From Chloroflexota bacterium (GTDB lineage: Bacteria > Chloroflexota > Dehalococcoidia > UBA6926), in NCBI GenBank assembly GCA_026713485.1, contig JAPOOK010000037.1:1-64000 (forward strand): DNA of 64,000 bases. Direction: 5' to 3'. Position numbers and translations under genes: made by a program. Below the pieces are notes generated by a model. It worked only from the letters and a program-made list of their open reading frames with translations. It was not told the origin of the DNA and ran no database searches. Below, one piece after another: positions 1 through 8,759 of this stretch. Positions within the stretch are counted from its first letter, which is position 1. Every line of letters starts with the position of its first letter.

Positions 1-2
1 AC

Positions 3-395
3 ATTCTCAGCATCGACTATGATTTCATGCCGGAAGCCTCTCATTTCATGATCTTTGAGAGGCCGGATGAATGCGCCGCGTCCGTGCGGGAGGATGTCCA
101 AGGCCTGTCTCCGTCACGACCGGGGGGTGACAATTACCTCAGTGTGATCAAGGGCTCGTCGGCGTCGCTAAAGTTACTCCGCGTTGCGGCCTGCCTCAAT
201 CAACTGCTCAATATCGATCTTCGTCATGGTCAAGAGGCTCTCCATGACGGCCTTGGGGGCGCGTGCCATCAACTCATCCAGGTTGGCCGGCACAACTTGC
301 CACGAGAGGCCAAAGGGATCCGTAAGCCAACCGCAGAAGCCCTGCGTTCCCCCCTCAGCAAGCTTGTCCCAGTAGTGATCGATCTCTTCCTGTGA
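3..395 (+). CDS. C-terminal fragment of an alpha/beta hydrolase (partial, end uncertain)
   Basis: The frame is open from the window edge. Its first 35 or so residues match the usual end of an alpha/beta-hydrolase: a proline-glutamate-alanine-serine-histidine stretch (PEASHF, holding the catalytic histidine) followed by MIFERPDE and an amphipathic helix. After about position 120 the resemblance stops, and the frame runs on to 395, overlapping the opposite-strand VOC gene by more than 200 bases, which is unlikely for a real end. A run of six G at 122-127 sits just before a TGA (128-130) in another frame, so one extra G would end the protein there. The family call rests on one short motif. Confidence 0.42.
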   Translation: MLSIDYDFMPEASHFMIFERPDECAASVREDVQGLSPSRPGGDNYLSVIKGSSASLKLLRVAACLNQLLNIDLRHGQEALHDGLGGACHQLIQVGRHNLPREAKGIRKPTAEALRSPLSKLVPVVIDLFL

Positions 396-638
396 TTCGC
401 AGGGAACGACGAAGGAGATTGCCGGCGTCATTTCAAACATCGGCCCACCGTCAAGTGCCGTAAACCCAAGTCCATCCAGCTCAAAATCGATTTGGGCCGC
501 CCCGTTTGCAGGGCCTGCGGAAATCTCGGTTACGTTGATTATTCGGGAGTTGGGAAAGACGGAAACGTAGTGTTCAACTGCTTCCTTCGCCTTGCCGTCA
601 AACCAGAGAAACGGGCTGATTCCCTTTGAAGGGCTCAT
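174..638 (-). CDS. VOC family protein (PhnB/YjdN-like)
   Basis: A 154-residue protein of the vicinal oxygen chelate superfamily, in the PhnB-like branch once called 3-demethylubiquinone methyltransferase-like. It opens with the family hallmark ISPFLWFDGKAKEAVEHY, then a conserved FELDG strand, a predicted second beta-alpha-beta module, and the DPFGLSWQ motif near residue 108. The ATG at 638 has a GGAGG ribosome site about nine bases upstream. Members fold as paired beta-alpha-beta modules; many have no known substrate and none can be named here. It stands alone, facing away from the metal-transport genes that follow. Confidence 0.85.
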   Translation of the reverse strand: MSPSKGISPFLWFDGKAKEAVEHYVSVFPNSRIINVTEISAGPANGAAQIDFELDGLGFTALDGGPMFEMTPAISFVVPCESQEEIDHYWDKLAEGGTQGFCGWLTDPFGLSWQVVPANLDELMARAPKAVMESLLTMTKIDIEQLIEAGRNAE

Positions 639-812
639 TGCAACTTGCCTCCAATCACCTTGTCTTCATTGGTCATTCGTGTCCAATCGATACCTCATAT
701 TACTTATGAAAGCGGCGGATACGCTGTATCAAGAAAGACTTGTCACACATTCGTTTTGTGGGCAGAGTAGTGACGAGATAAGCGGAAGAACAGCCTTATA
801 TAGGAGGTTGCA

Positions 813-941
813 ATGACAAGCGCAGCACATAGCCACGACCAGCATGAGTGCGACGAGCACGAACATCACGGGGACGAGCCGAATCACGTGCATGATTCCC
901 ATGAGTGCGACGATCACGAACACCACGCTGAAGGCAACTAG
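813..941 (+). CDS. 42-residue His/Cys-rich metal-binding microprotein (predicted)
   Basis: A very short gene with a near-perfect ribosome site (AGGAGG at 802-807, five bases before the ATG) and its own terminator just downstream. The product has 12 histidines, 2 cysteines and many Asp/Glu among 42 residues, with no hydrophobic core. It consists of two related halves 19 residues apart, each with an HECD core followed by HEHH (Cys13 and Cys32). Composition suggests binding of zinc, nickel, cobalt or copper. It lies 170 bases before a His-rich CDF metal exporter on the same strand, which fits a metal buffer or chaperone, but it could also be a metal-sensing leader peptide. No known family is recognised. 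Confidence 0.7.
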   Translation: MTSAAHSHDQHECDEHEHHGDEPNHVHDSHECDDHEHHAEGN

Positions 942-959
942 TTCCATCTGTTGATTGGC

Positions 960-996
960 GAATGGCCACCGTTTAGGTGGCTATTCGTATTTTTTG
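960..996 (+). terminator. Rho-independent terminator after the His/Cys microprotein
   Basis: An 11-base stem (GAATGGCCACC at 960-970 with GGTGGCTATTC at 976-986, one G-U pair) closes a five-base loop and is followed by GTATTTTTTG. It separates the microprotein from the metal exporter, so the two genes are either transcribed separately or linked by read-through. Confidence 0.85.
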
Positions 997-1110
997 GGCC
1001 AACCTTGCCCAAAGGGAGAGCCTGACAGCTAACTGCACAAGAACTCAGGCACATTATACTTAGTAGCGTAGCGGGGGACACAGTTTCCCTTTCAAGTGGA
1101 CGGAAGAGCT

Positions 1111-2391
1111 ATGGCTCGCAGCGACGACGACCATCGACACGAGAACCACGACCATGATGGCCATGATCATGACGCCCACGAGGGCCATGACCATGACGAG
1201 CACGAGGGCCACGATCACGATGAGCACGAGGGACATGACCATGGAGAGGGCTATCGAGGCACTCACGATGACCATGACGGGCACGATTCCCATGACGACC
1301 ACGACCACGATTCCCACGAGGGCCATGACCATGGAGAGGGCTATCAAGGCACTCACGATGACCATGACGGGCACAGCCCTGACGCCCACGGCCACGAAGG
1401 ACATGACCACGACTCCCACGACGATCACGACGGCCACGACCATGGACACGGCCACGCGGGCCACGCGCACGATCTCCGAGGAACAAGTCGCCGCAATCTC
1501 CTATTCGCACTAATCCTCATCTCGACCTATATGGTCGCGGAGGTCATTGGCGGTGTCGTATCAGGAAGTCTGGCTCTCATTGCGGATGCCGGACACATGC
1601 TCACCGATGCCGCGGCAATCGGGATGGCGCTGTTCGCGATGTGGATCGCCGAGCGGGGCGCAACCATCGAGCGCACTTACGGTTATTACCGTACGGAGAT
1701 ACTTGCGGCGTTCATAAACGCCCTGGCGTTGTGGCTAATCGTCGGGTGGATCCTCTGGGAGGCCTTCCATCGGTTCAGGCTTGACGAGCACCACGTTGAC
1801 GGTTGGCCGGTCCTGATTGTCGGCGTCGGCGGTTTGTTGATAAACATTGCCGCAGCGTGGATTCTGCATCGCTCATCCGGGCACAGCATCAACGTGGAGG
1901 GCGCTTTCCAACACGTTCTGGCTGACCTGATGGGTTCTGTGGGTGTCGTCATCTCCGGCGTTGTTATCATCCTGACGCGCTGGACGCTTATTGATCCGAT
2001 TCTCAGCGTGGTCATCGGGCTGCTAATTCTGTACAGCTCGTGGAATCTTGTGATGCAGGTGTTCCGAGTGCTGCTTGAGGGTGTTCCGGAGCACATCGAC
2101 GTGTACAAGTTGTGCAGCGACATCGAAGAGCTACCGGGTGTGACGGTCATTCATGACGTGCACGTCTGGACAATTACCTCCGGGAACGAGGTACTGACCG
2201 CCCACGTACTGGTCGACCCTGCATTTGCCGGCTCTGATCAGAATCTGCTGGATCAGATGCAGGGCATTATCAAGCTGCGCTATACCATCGAGCATGTCAC
2301 GATCCAGCTGGAACGATCCGCCATCCAATGCGACGTGGAAAGCCACCACGTCGGCCACCTGGAGCACGCCCAACGGCCGATCGGCGTCTAG
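1111..2391 (+). CDS. CDF family divalent metal cation exporter, CzcD/ZnT-like, with long His-rich N-terminus
   Basis: A cation diffusion facilitator that moves zinc or a similar metal out of the cytoplasm in exchange for protons. About the first 120 residues are an extreme His/Asp/Glu-rich tail. Six membrane segments follow from about residue 128, with the two metal-site motifs HMLTD (His162, Asp166) and HVLAD (His268, Asp272). This His-Asp/His-Asp set is typical of zinc-selective members. A cytoplasmic domain ends the protein. I chose the ATG at 1111 because purine-rich sequence lies just upstream; a GTG at 1096 would add five residues. The tail probably gathers or senses metal. It follows a separate His/Cys-rich microprotein. 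Confidence 0.93.
   Translation: MARSDDDHRHENHDHDGHDHDAHEGHDHDEHEGHDHDEHEGHDHGEGYRGTHDDHDGHDSHDDHDHDSHEGHDHGEGYQGTHDDHDGHSPDAHGHEGHDHDSHDDHDGHDHGHGHAGHAHDLRGTSRRNLLFALILISTYMVAEVIGGVVSGSLALIADAGHMLTDAAAIGMALFAMWIAERGATIERTYGYYRTEILAAFINALALWLIVGWILWEAFHRFRLDEHHVDGWPVLIVGVGGLLINIAAAWILHRSSGHSINVEGAFQHVLADLMGSVGVVISGVVIILTRWTLIDPILSVVIGLLILYSSWNLVMQVFRVLLEGVPEHIDVYKLCSDIEELPGVTVIHDVHVWTITSGNEVLTAHVLVDPAFAGSDQNLLDQMQGIIKLRYTIEHVTIQLERSAIQCDVESHHVGHLEHAQRPIGV
1231..1374 (+). repeat. Direct repeat, two copies about 54 bases long, inside the His-rich coding region
   Basis: Positions 1231-1284 and 1321-1374 are almost identical and start exactly 90 bases (30 codons) apart. Shorter related GGCCATGACCATGA-type units surround them. 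This is recent in-frame duplication within the N-terminal tail of the metal exporter, not a mobile element. Confidence 0.8.
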
Positions 2392-2407
2392 GGCCTTTCT
2401 TCGATCT

Positions 2408-5400
2408 CTACACGTTTAGCGGCTCGTCCGCGAATTCGCCGTTCGCGTCGGTTTCCACCAGCGCTATTTCACCCCCGTCAATCTTCTTCCGGGTCTCGCT
2501 GAGTGCCGCGCTAATGTCTAATTCGCTCACCCAATGAAGCGTTCCCGTCCTTAGGAACATGAGGCCCGCTTTGGGCCGTCGTCCCGTGGCGGCTTCAAGC
2601 GCGCCCGCGTAGACGCCAAGTTGGGTGAGGTACGCGGTCGCGCGGTCAGCCTCCCTGCCCTTTTCCACGCGATCCGTCTTGAAGTCGACGACGTGCCACT
2701 CACCTTCCGCCTCATATGCGAGGTCGATGCTACCGTGGACAGCGACGCCGTCCCATGCCCACGAGAATGGCAACTCAAAGTGTTTCCGCGTAGCCGGTTC
2801 ACGGAGTGTGGTGGCAAGGTCGGAGGTGTCGAAGTCACCCAGCATCTTGTTCACGTCCGCAATGACGTCGTTCAAGTCTTCGGCGCGCAGCTGCGCGCCG
2901 ATACTCCGCGCCAAGTCGCGCAAGTCTGGCCGGTTCCCAGGCTTGAACCATTTTTCAATCGCCGCATGGGCCAGAGTTCCACGTGTGGGCGCCAAGGGGT
3001 CCCGCCTACCAGAAAATCCGGCTAAATGGCCATCCTCCAGCGCGGTTGCGGGTGTGCTTGAGCGGATGGGAATCGCGCCGTGGCGACCAAGCAGCGGGGC
3101 ATGCGCCTCATCCTCATCTTCAGACTTGGGCACCACGAATTGTTGCGCCGGTGGATTGCGCCTCATGGCTTCCAGGTCGACCGGCGTTGGGTTGTGAACA
3201 TGGATATCCAGGCCATCGCTGCTATCGAGGAATGCCCCCAGCCAGGTGGGTGTGTCTCCAGTAGGCTCGACGCCACTGACGACCAGCAAGTCGGCGGCGC
3301 GTGTGGCCGCGACGTATAGGAGTCGTTTGCTCTCCGCCGCATCCTCCAGGTCGTCGCGTTCCCTGAGAAAGTTGTAGAGAGCAGGTCTACTGCGAGGTTC
3401 GTCGATCTCAGAGACATCACGTTCCAATGTCATGGAGATGCCCGTCTCGGCATTCCACAACACAGGTGGAGGCGGCGGCCCCACTCTCGTCGTCCCCGCA
3501 TCCCCTATAAACACAACCGGAAACTCCAGGCCCTTGGCAGAGTGGACGGTCAAAATCCTGACTGCATCAACGGCATCGAGGGCAGCCTGCGAGGCGCGTG
3601 CCTCCAGATCATCGCGGAGCAGCCGGATGTGCTGCACAAATTCGTCCACGGACAATTCTCCCAGGCCCCTTGCAAGTCCCACGAATTGCCTGATGTTGGC
3701 CAGCGCCTGGTCTCCTCCTCGCAACGGCGCCCACGACGCCTCATAGTTCGTGAGGATCAGCGCACTCTCCAGCAGTTGTTCCGGCGTGGCGAGCCGAGAT
3801 TCCTCTCGTAGTTGGTCGAGGACCCGAGCCGCGTGGAGGCACAGCTGACGCGTCTCCTGCCAGACTCCTGCGGGCGGATTGCGGAGAGAGGCCAAAATGT
3901 GGCTGCTTTCCAGGGGGGCTCGTGAATCCTTGCGAGCGAACCGCGCGGATTCGGTGAGGGCAATCAGGGACTCATCGTCGATGACGAAGAAGGGTGAGCG
4001 GAGAAGGCCGATGAGGGCGATAGAGTTGGCGGGTTCGGTCAGCCATTCCAACATATTTGTCAGGTCGACAATCTCCTCGCGCCTGTAGAAGTTGCCACCT
4101 GATGTGGTGCGATAGGGAATCCCGTGGTGTTCCAGCGCGCGTTCATATTCGTTCACATTGGTCATTCGGCGGAGGAGGATCACGATATCCCCCGGTTCAA
4201 CAAGACGGTACTCCTTGTCGTCCTTATCCCAGATTTCGCGTCTCGCGTCGATGAGCTGCTTTATCCGGCCTGCGACGATATGCGCCTCCATGCGCGTGCG
4301 CTGAGGGCCAGTCGGCTTGCTCTCGTCATCGGGGTCCTTGAATTCCCGCGCAACTTGCAGCACCTCCACAGACGCATTGGTTCCCACCGAAGGACGCACT
4401 GCCTCCATCGGCTCCATCCCCGCCTCATAATCCGCTTCCGGCTCGCCGAATACACTTTCCATGACTTCGTTAGTCGCCTCGACAAGCCTGTGATGGGAAC
4501 GGTACGACGTGCTGAGGGCGACCATGGCGCCCTCCTGAAGCCAAACCTCGTCCTTCAGCCTGTTGAGGTTGCGGACATCGCTACGCCGAAAACGGAAGAT
4601 GGACTGCTTGACGTCGCCCACGAAAAAGCGCTCCGGGCGGGCGATATCAGCCTCCACACCCACGCCCGCCAGGAGTCTCAGAAATAGATCCTGTGTGGGG
4701 TTGAGGTCCTGTGCCTCGTCGACGAGTACATGGCGGAATGTGGAGCGGTAGGATGCAGCCACCCCGGAGTGCGCTTCCAGCAATTCGATGGCCTTCAATT
4801 CGAGGTCAAGAAAATCAAGAGCAGAGAGCACTTTCTTCTTGTCCTCGTATCGTCGGACAGCGTTCCTAAATAGCTCTTGCAGCGCGCCAAGAACCGCCAT
4901 GGCCTCCGCATCCGCCTCGTTCCAGATGAACGGCGCAAGGGACTTGTGAGCTTCACGGATTGCCCTGACGGAATCCCGGACTTCCTTGGGAGGATAAGCC
5001 CACGCGCCCTTTGTTCCCTTGTTGCCCGGGCTGTCAATCTGCGAGGCATTGAGCAGCCGTTCAACCAGATCTTCAGTCGTGCCGCTAAGCGGATCCTTGA
5101 GTGCCTCAAGAACCTGCGTGACCGTGGGAGTCAAGGTGTCAGTTTCCCCGGGGGTCTGCGCGTTCGCAAGGAATTCACAGTGCTCAGCGAGCGAACCGCG
5201 GAGTTCAGCGGCGCGAGGTTTGAGGAATTCGTCCAGCGTCTGCTTGACGTGGATCTCCCACTCCTGAGGCGAGTCGCCTCCCATCGCCTCGAAGGCACGC
5301 TCAATTTCATCCCGCCGTTCAACCATGCGCGCCAGCGTTAGCCGAGTGGAATACGGCCCCAGACGCAGGATGGCCTCTGCCCCTTCCTCTTCCCCGGACG

Positions 5401-5803
5401 CCGCAGCCTCTATAGCGTCACGGCAGGCGATTAGGATTTCAGCCTGCGCAAGGTTTTCGTCCAGCACCGTCGCCCCGGGATCGATGCCTGACTCCACCGG
5501 GTTTTCTCGCAGCAGTTGGAGGCAGAGGGAGTGGATGGTGCCGATGATGGCGCGGTCAAGGTTTTGGCGGTGCGCCAACATATCCGAATCAGCCATGACG
5601 GCCTCGCGAACACGCCCGCGCATCTCCGCTGCTGCTGCTTCCGTGAATGTGACGGCGACAAGCTGATTAATCTGATGGTCTTTCAGCAGGCCGACGTAAC
5701 GCTCAACGAGGACGCGGGTCTTTCCGCTGCCCGCGCCCGCCGTGACGATAACGTCTCGGCCACGTTCGGTTACCGCTTGTTCCTGCTCGGGTGTGAGATT
5801 CAT
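2408..5803 (-). CDS. addA: AddA-like ATP-dependent helicase/nuclease subunit A
   Basis: A 1131-residue UvrD/RecB-type superfamily 1 helicase with a C-terminal nuclease. The Walker A motif AGAGSGKT is at residues 22-29, the VDEAQD Walker B box near residue 365, VGDVKQSIFRFR shortly after, and the late motif TVHSAKGLEFPVVF in the second half. The C-terminal PD-(D/E)XK nuclease shows VDFKTD at about residue 1039. With AddB it would process broken DNA ends for recombination. The start codon overlaps the stop of the upstream addB by four bases (ATGA), so the two are translationally coupled. Length fits AddA. It converges on the metal exporter gene with a gap of only 16 bases. Confidence 0.93.
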   Translation of the reverse strand: MNLTPEQEQAVTERGRDVIVTAGAGSGKTRVLVERYVGLLKDHQINQLVAVTFTEAAAAEMRGRVREAVMADSDMLAHRQNLDRAIIGTIHSLCLQLLRENPVESGIDPGATVLDENLAQAEILIACRDAIEAAASGEEEGAEAILRLGPYSTRLTLARMVERRDEIERAFEAMGGDSPQEWEIHVKQTLDEFLKPRAAELRGSLAEHCEFLANAQTPGETDTLTPTVTQVLEALKDPLSGTTEDLVERLLNASQIDSPGNKGTKGAWAYPPKEVRDSVRAIREAHKSLAPFIWNEADAEAMAVLGALQELFRNAVRRYEDKKKVLSALDFLDLELKAIELLEAHSGVAASYRSTFRHVLVDEAQDLNPTQDLFLRLLAGVGVEADIARPERFFVGDVKQSIFRFRRSDVRNLNRLKDEVWLQEGAMVALSTSYRSHHRLVEATNEVMESVFGEPEADYEAGMEPMEAVRPSVGTNASVEVLQVAREFKDPDDESKPTGPQRTRMEAHIVAGRIKQLIDARREIWDKDDKEYRLVEPGDIVILLRRMTNVNEYERALEHHGIPYRTTSGGNFYRREEIVDLTNMLEWLTEPANSIALIGLLRSPFFVIDDESLIALTESARFARKDSRAPLESSHILASLRNPPAGVWQETRQLCLHAARVLDQLREESRLATPEQLLESALILTNYEASWAPLRGGDQALANIRQFVGLARGLGELSVDEFVQHIRLLRDDLEARASQAALDAVDAVRILTVHSAKGLEFPVVFIGDAGTTRVGPPPPPVLWNAETGISMTLERDVSEIDEPRSRPALYNFLRERDDLEDAAESKRLLYVAATRAADLLVVSGVEPTGDTPTWLGAFLDSSDGLDIHVHNPTPVDLEAMRRNPPAQQFVVPKSEDEDEAHAPLLGRHGAIPIRSSTPATALEDGHLAGFSGRRDPLAPTRGTLAHAAIEKWFKPGNRPDLRDLARSIGAQLRAEDLNDVIADVNKMLGDFDTSDLATTLREPATRKHFELPFSWAWDGVAVHGSIDLAYEAEGEWHVVDFKTDRVEKGREADRATAYLTQLGVYAGALEAATGRRPKAGLMFLRTGTLHWVSELDISAALSETRKKIDGGEIALVETDANGEFADEPLNV

Positions 5804-8697
5804 CGCTTATGACGACTTAGCGCGTTGACGCGGCAGACGTATTTCATGGCGCAGTATGGAGGACATCGATCCGGCGTGGGATTGACGCGGAAATCGCCAG
5901 CGTCTACCTTATCTCGCTTCTCCTGGAGAACGTTCTTGACGCCGGTGATGACCCGGTCATCCTCTTCTATGGCACTGTCCAGCGTCCATCGTCTGGCGTC
6001 ACTGCGAGCTGGCAGTTTCCAATACTCCAGACGGAGTCGCGCATCCTTAGTCTCCTCACGACTACGGAGCGCGAGAGCATACAAGGCCAATTGAGTGCTT
6101 TTGCCCTCCCGAACGTCCTTCTGGGTGGGAATGGATCCTGTCTTGTAGTCGATTATGGTGAGGCCATCGGGAGCCTCATCAACCCGGTCGATGAACCCGT
6201 GAATCCTGAGCGGAGGGCTCGTATCGACCATCTCGTCAAACTGGTATTCCGCATCCAGAACGCGATAGCCGTCTTCAAGGCCCACGGACAGCGTCCCCTG
6301 CTCCAGCATGCTTATGATGCGGTCGCGATAGCGGGGCCATTCGAGCCGCCACAGAGCGGCCTGGCCGAAGTTGTGGTTTTCGGGGGCGCTGAGCCATTTG
6401 TCCTTGCCCCTGGAGTCTATGTACTCGATGACTGTCTTGATGGTCTCATCGGAGAACGGCAGACGCTGTTCTATCAGAGGCTCGAATGCCTCTTCCAGAA
6501 TTGCGTGGATGACCGTGCCGCGCATCGCGCCGTCGCCTTCATCCGGTTCGTCTTCGAGTTCGTTGAGTCCAAGAACGCGGCTGCCGAAGAACTGGAACGA
6601 GCACGTCAAATATGAGTCCAACGATGACGCGCTCCACGCCCCGCCCTCTCGTGTGAACTTCGGCGCTAGACCGCTCGAAATCTGGCCTTCGTATTTGCCC
6701 GCGAATTCAAACGACCGCCGTTTCTGCTCCACAGGGGCAGCGATCCGAACGACGTCCCACGGATCGGTCTCCACCCGGCGAGGCGGGCGGACCGACTCCC
6801 CATTAACCCAACCTATAGAACTGGCAATTGCAAGCTCTCGAACCGACGCCGATTCGCCGATTTCCTGGATGTCGGGACGAGTCTCTATATCAGACTTGAC
6901 GTCCTGGAACATCCATGCAGGAGTGGCCTCTTTGCCCGCACCGTTGAGTCGGTAACGCCACAGGACCGTTGAACCATCAGCCCTGGACGTGACAGATTGC
7001 CAGAGTTCTTCTTCGGTAGAGCGCGGGGCGGGTGGGAGTGGGAGGTCGGCTGCAATCAGTTCCTCGCGCATTGCATCGCTAAGGAGGTCACCGTAGCGAC
7101 GGCCTGCCGGAAACTCGCCTTCTGACAGCCCGCCCACCATGACATGCTTGAAACGCAGGCCGTGCATGGTGTGCATGGGGGCGAGGAGAACACCGCCGGG
7201 GGTCCGCCGCATGAGGACCGTCATGGCGAGGCGGCGATCCAGGCGTTCACGAAATCGTTCGAACGGTTCCTCTTCATCTCTGTCGTCATCGACTTCTTGC
7301 TGCGTATTTGCCATTTCGGTCAGATAGGATCGCAACTGCTCGATGCTCTGCGCCGTCTCTTCGTCCACATCTTGCGGTTCTCTCAGCCAGCCTTTCTCTC
7401 CATAGAGCGCATTAGCCAGCAACTCCGCTCGGTCGGTGGAATCCGCCTCAAGGCTTTCATGCAGGTTGCGGAGGTCAGTCAGCGCGGCGGCAAATCCGCC
7501 AGTGGTACTGTTGTCCAACGCCGCCAGCGATTCCAAGCCTGACCAATACTTGTTCTCCCGCGCCGTTTGGGCGATATATTCCAGGTCGCCGTCCGTTAGG
7601 CCCCAGCGATTGAGGTTAACGACGCCGCTGCGAAGAATGGCGATGACATCCTTTACTAGCCACCCGTTGTCCTTGACGCCTAGCAGTCGATTCAGCCAAG
7701 AGCCAAGCGGCGTATCGCGCAGTCGCGCGCCTGCCGCCGGGTCAAGGGGAATGTCATATTCCGCAAAGATGCGGCGCATCAAGGCGAGATAGGGTGTGAC
7801 CTGACGGAACGTGACAGCGCAGTCCGACGGCCTCAGCGTCGGATCATCTGCCAGCTTTTGCTTGATCTGCCGAACGATCTCCCGTGCGTGTTGTTCAGGA
7901 TTGGCCGCCTCTGCCTTTGTCACGGTGGGGGGGTTGTCGTCAGGATCAGTGGAGGGTTCGCTGTATCGTGCGGCGGGCCACTGATTCTGGAGGCGCTGGT
8001 AGTCGAATTCGGATCGTTGAGAGGCGTCGGGATCAATGCTGACTGTGATGCGTGCGCGCTCAGAAAGTGCCGCGAGTAGTGTCAGTTCCCCTGCAGTGAA
8101 TCGCTGGAAACCATCCGCCATCACGAGGTTCGGCACGCTTACGCCGTTCTGTACGGCCCTCGCAGCCGATTCATTTACCTGTAAGGGGTGTATCAGTCGC
8201 TTTTCGGCAAGCTCCGTCTTGTAGGCAGCATAGATGGCAGCCAAGGCGCGAGCCGGTACGGAGCCAGTTTTCGCTGCCGCAGTTGCCAATGAGCCCGGGT
8301 CGATGTCCTCTTCGAGGAGGCTCCCGACGGCTGGCCCAATCATTGGCACAAAGCCGGCAGTAGCAGCGATGGGCCTGAAATAGTCGGCGTTCCCACCCCG
8401 TGCGACAGTTCTCCGCGCCACACGGGCCAACTGGTCCGTCGCCCTCGCTGTGCTCAGGATTGGCGAGTCATTCGCTAAGCCGCGTGCAAACATGGTGAGT
8501 GTTTCCACGCGCAGATTCATGGCGACCCCGCACTCCTGCACGAGACGCCGACGAAATTGGTCAGAGTGGCGGATGGTCGGCACGAGGACGAGCGCTTTGG
8601 CAAAAGGGTCTGAACGATAGAGGTCTGCAAGGCGCGCGACTATTTCCCGCGTCTTTCCGCTGCCCGCCCCACCTGTGATGATCTCAACGCTCGGCAT
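5800..8697 (-). CDS. addB: AddB-like helicase/nuclease subunit with predicted iron-sulfur site
   Basis: A 965-residue partner of AddA. It opens with a Walker A-like GGAGSGKT (residues 9-16), has the degenerate helicase core of this family, and ends in a PD-(D/E)XK nuclease (IDYKTG near residue 845). Four cysteines frame that domain: one in the LTCSFQFFG segment and three in the C-terminal CPPYCAMKYVC. This matches the iron-sulfur staple seen in AddB and AdnA/B nucleases. It is first in a two-gene operon with addA. Sequence identity to the Bacillus protein looks low, so an AddB-type rather than strict AddB label is safer. The ATG at 8697 starts the family motif directly. Confidence 0.9.
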   Translation of the reverse strand: MPSVEIITGGAGSGKTREIVARLADLYRSDPFAKALVLVPTIRHSDQFRRRLVQECGVAMNLRVETLTMFARGLANDSPILSTARATDQLARVARRTVARGGNADYFRPIAATAGFVPMIGPAVGSLLEEDIDPGSLATAAAKTGSVPARALAAIYAAYKTELAEKRLIHPLQVNESAARAVQNGVSVPNLVMADGFQRFTAGELTLLAALSERARITVSIDPDASQRSEFDYQRLQNQWPAARYSEPSTDPDDNPPTVTKAEAANPEQHAREIVRQIKQKLADDPTLRPSDCAVTFRQVTPYLALMRRIFAEYDIPLDPAAGARLRDTPLGSWLNRLLGVKDNGWLVKDVIAILRSGVVNLNRWGLTDGDLEYIAQTARENKYWSGLESLAALDNSTTGGFAAALTDLRNLHESLEADSTDRAELLANALYGEKGWLREPQDVDEETAQSIEQLRSYLTEMANTQQEVDDDRDEEEPFERFRERLDRRLAMTVLMRRTPGGVLLAPMHTMHGLRFKHVMVGGLSEGEFPAGRRYGDLLSDAMREELIAADLPLPPAPRSTEEELWQSVTSRADGSTVLWRYRLNGAGKEATPAWMFQDVKSDIETRPDIQEIGESASVRELAIASSIGWVNGESVRPPRRVETDPWDVVRIAAPVEQKRRSFEFAGKYEGQISSGLAPKFTREGGAWSASSLDSYLTCSFQFFGSRVLGLNELEDEPDEGDGAMRGTVIHAILEEAFEPLIEQRLPFSDETIKTVIEYIDSRGKDKWLSAPENHNFGQAALWRLEWPRYRDRIISMLEQGTLSVGLEDGYRVLDAEYQFDEMVDTSPPLRIHGFIDRVDEAPDGLTIIDYKTGSIPTQKDVREGKSTQLALYALALRSREETKDARLRLEYWKLPARSDARRWTLDSAIEEDDRVITGVKNVLQEKRDKVDAGDFRVNPTPDRCPPYCAMKYVCRVNALSRHKR

Positions 8698-8759
8698 GGT
8701 GCAATTGTAGGAAAGAATGAGGGAGCGCGTCCGTCTAAGCCGCGCCTTACACTATTTCC

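Noticed and set aside
729..947. Opposite-strand frame reading as a Val/Met-rich membrane protein
   Set aside because: It is the antisense of the His/Cys microprotein; CAT/CAC histidine codons read backwards as ATG/GTG, giving a false hydrophobic protein.
1111..1480. Repeated short units that could suggest a CRISPR array
   Set aside because: The units are irregular, codon-phased, and encode His/Asp/Glu; no spacers and no cas genes.
1060..1510. Antisense frames over the His-rich exporter tail that look like membrane or Arg-rich proteins
   Set aside because: Product of the low-complexity His codons; no ribosome site and full overlap with a certain gene.
2621..8600. Many long frames antisense to addA and addB
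   Set aside because: Typical shadow frames of GC-rich coding DNA; no family resemblance and no ribosome sites.
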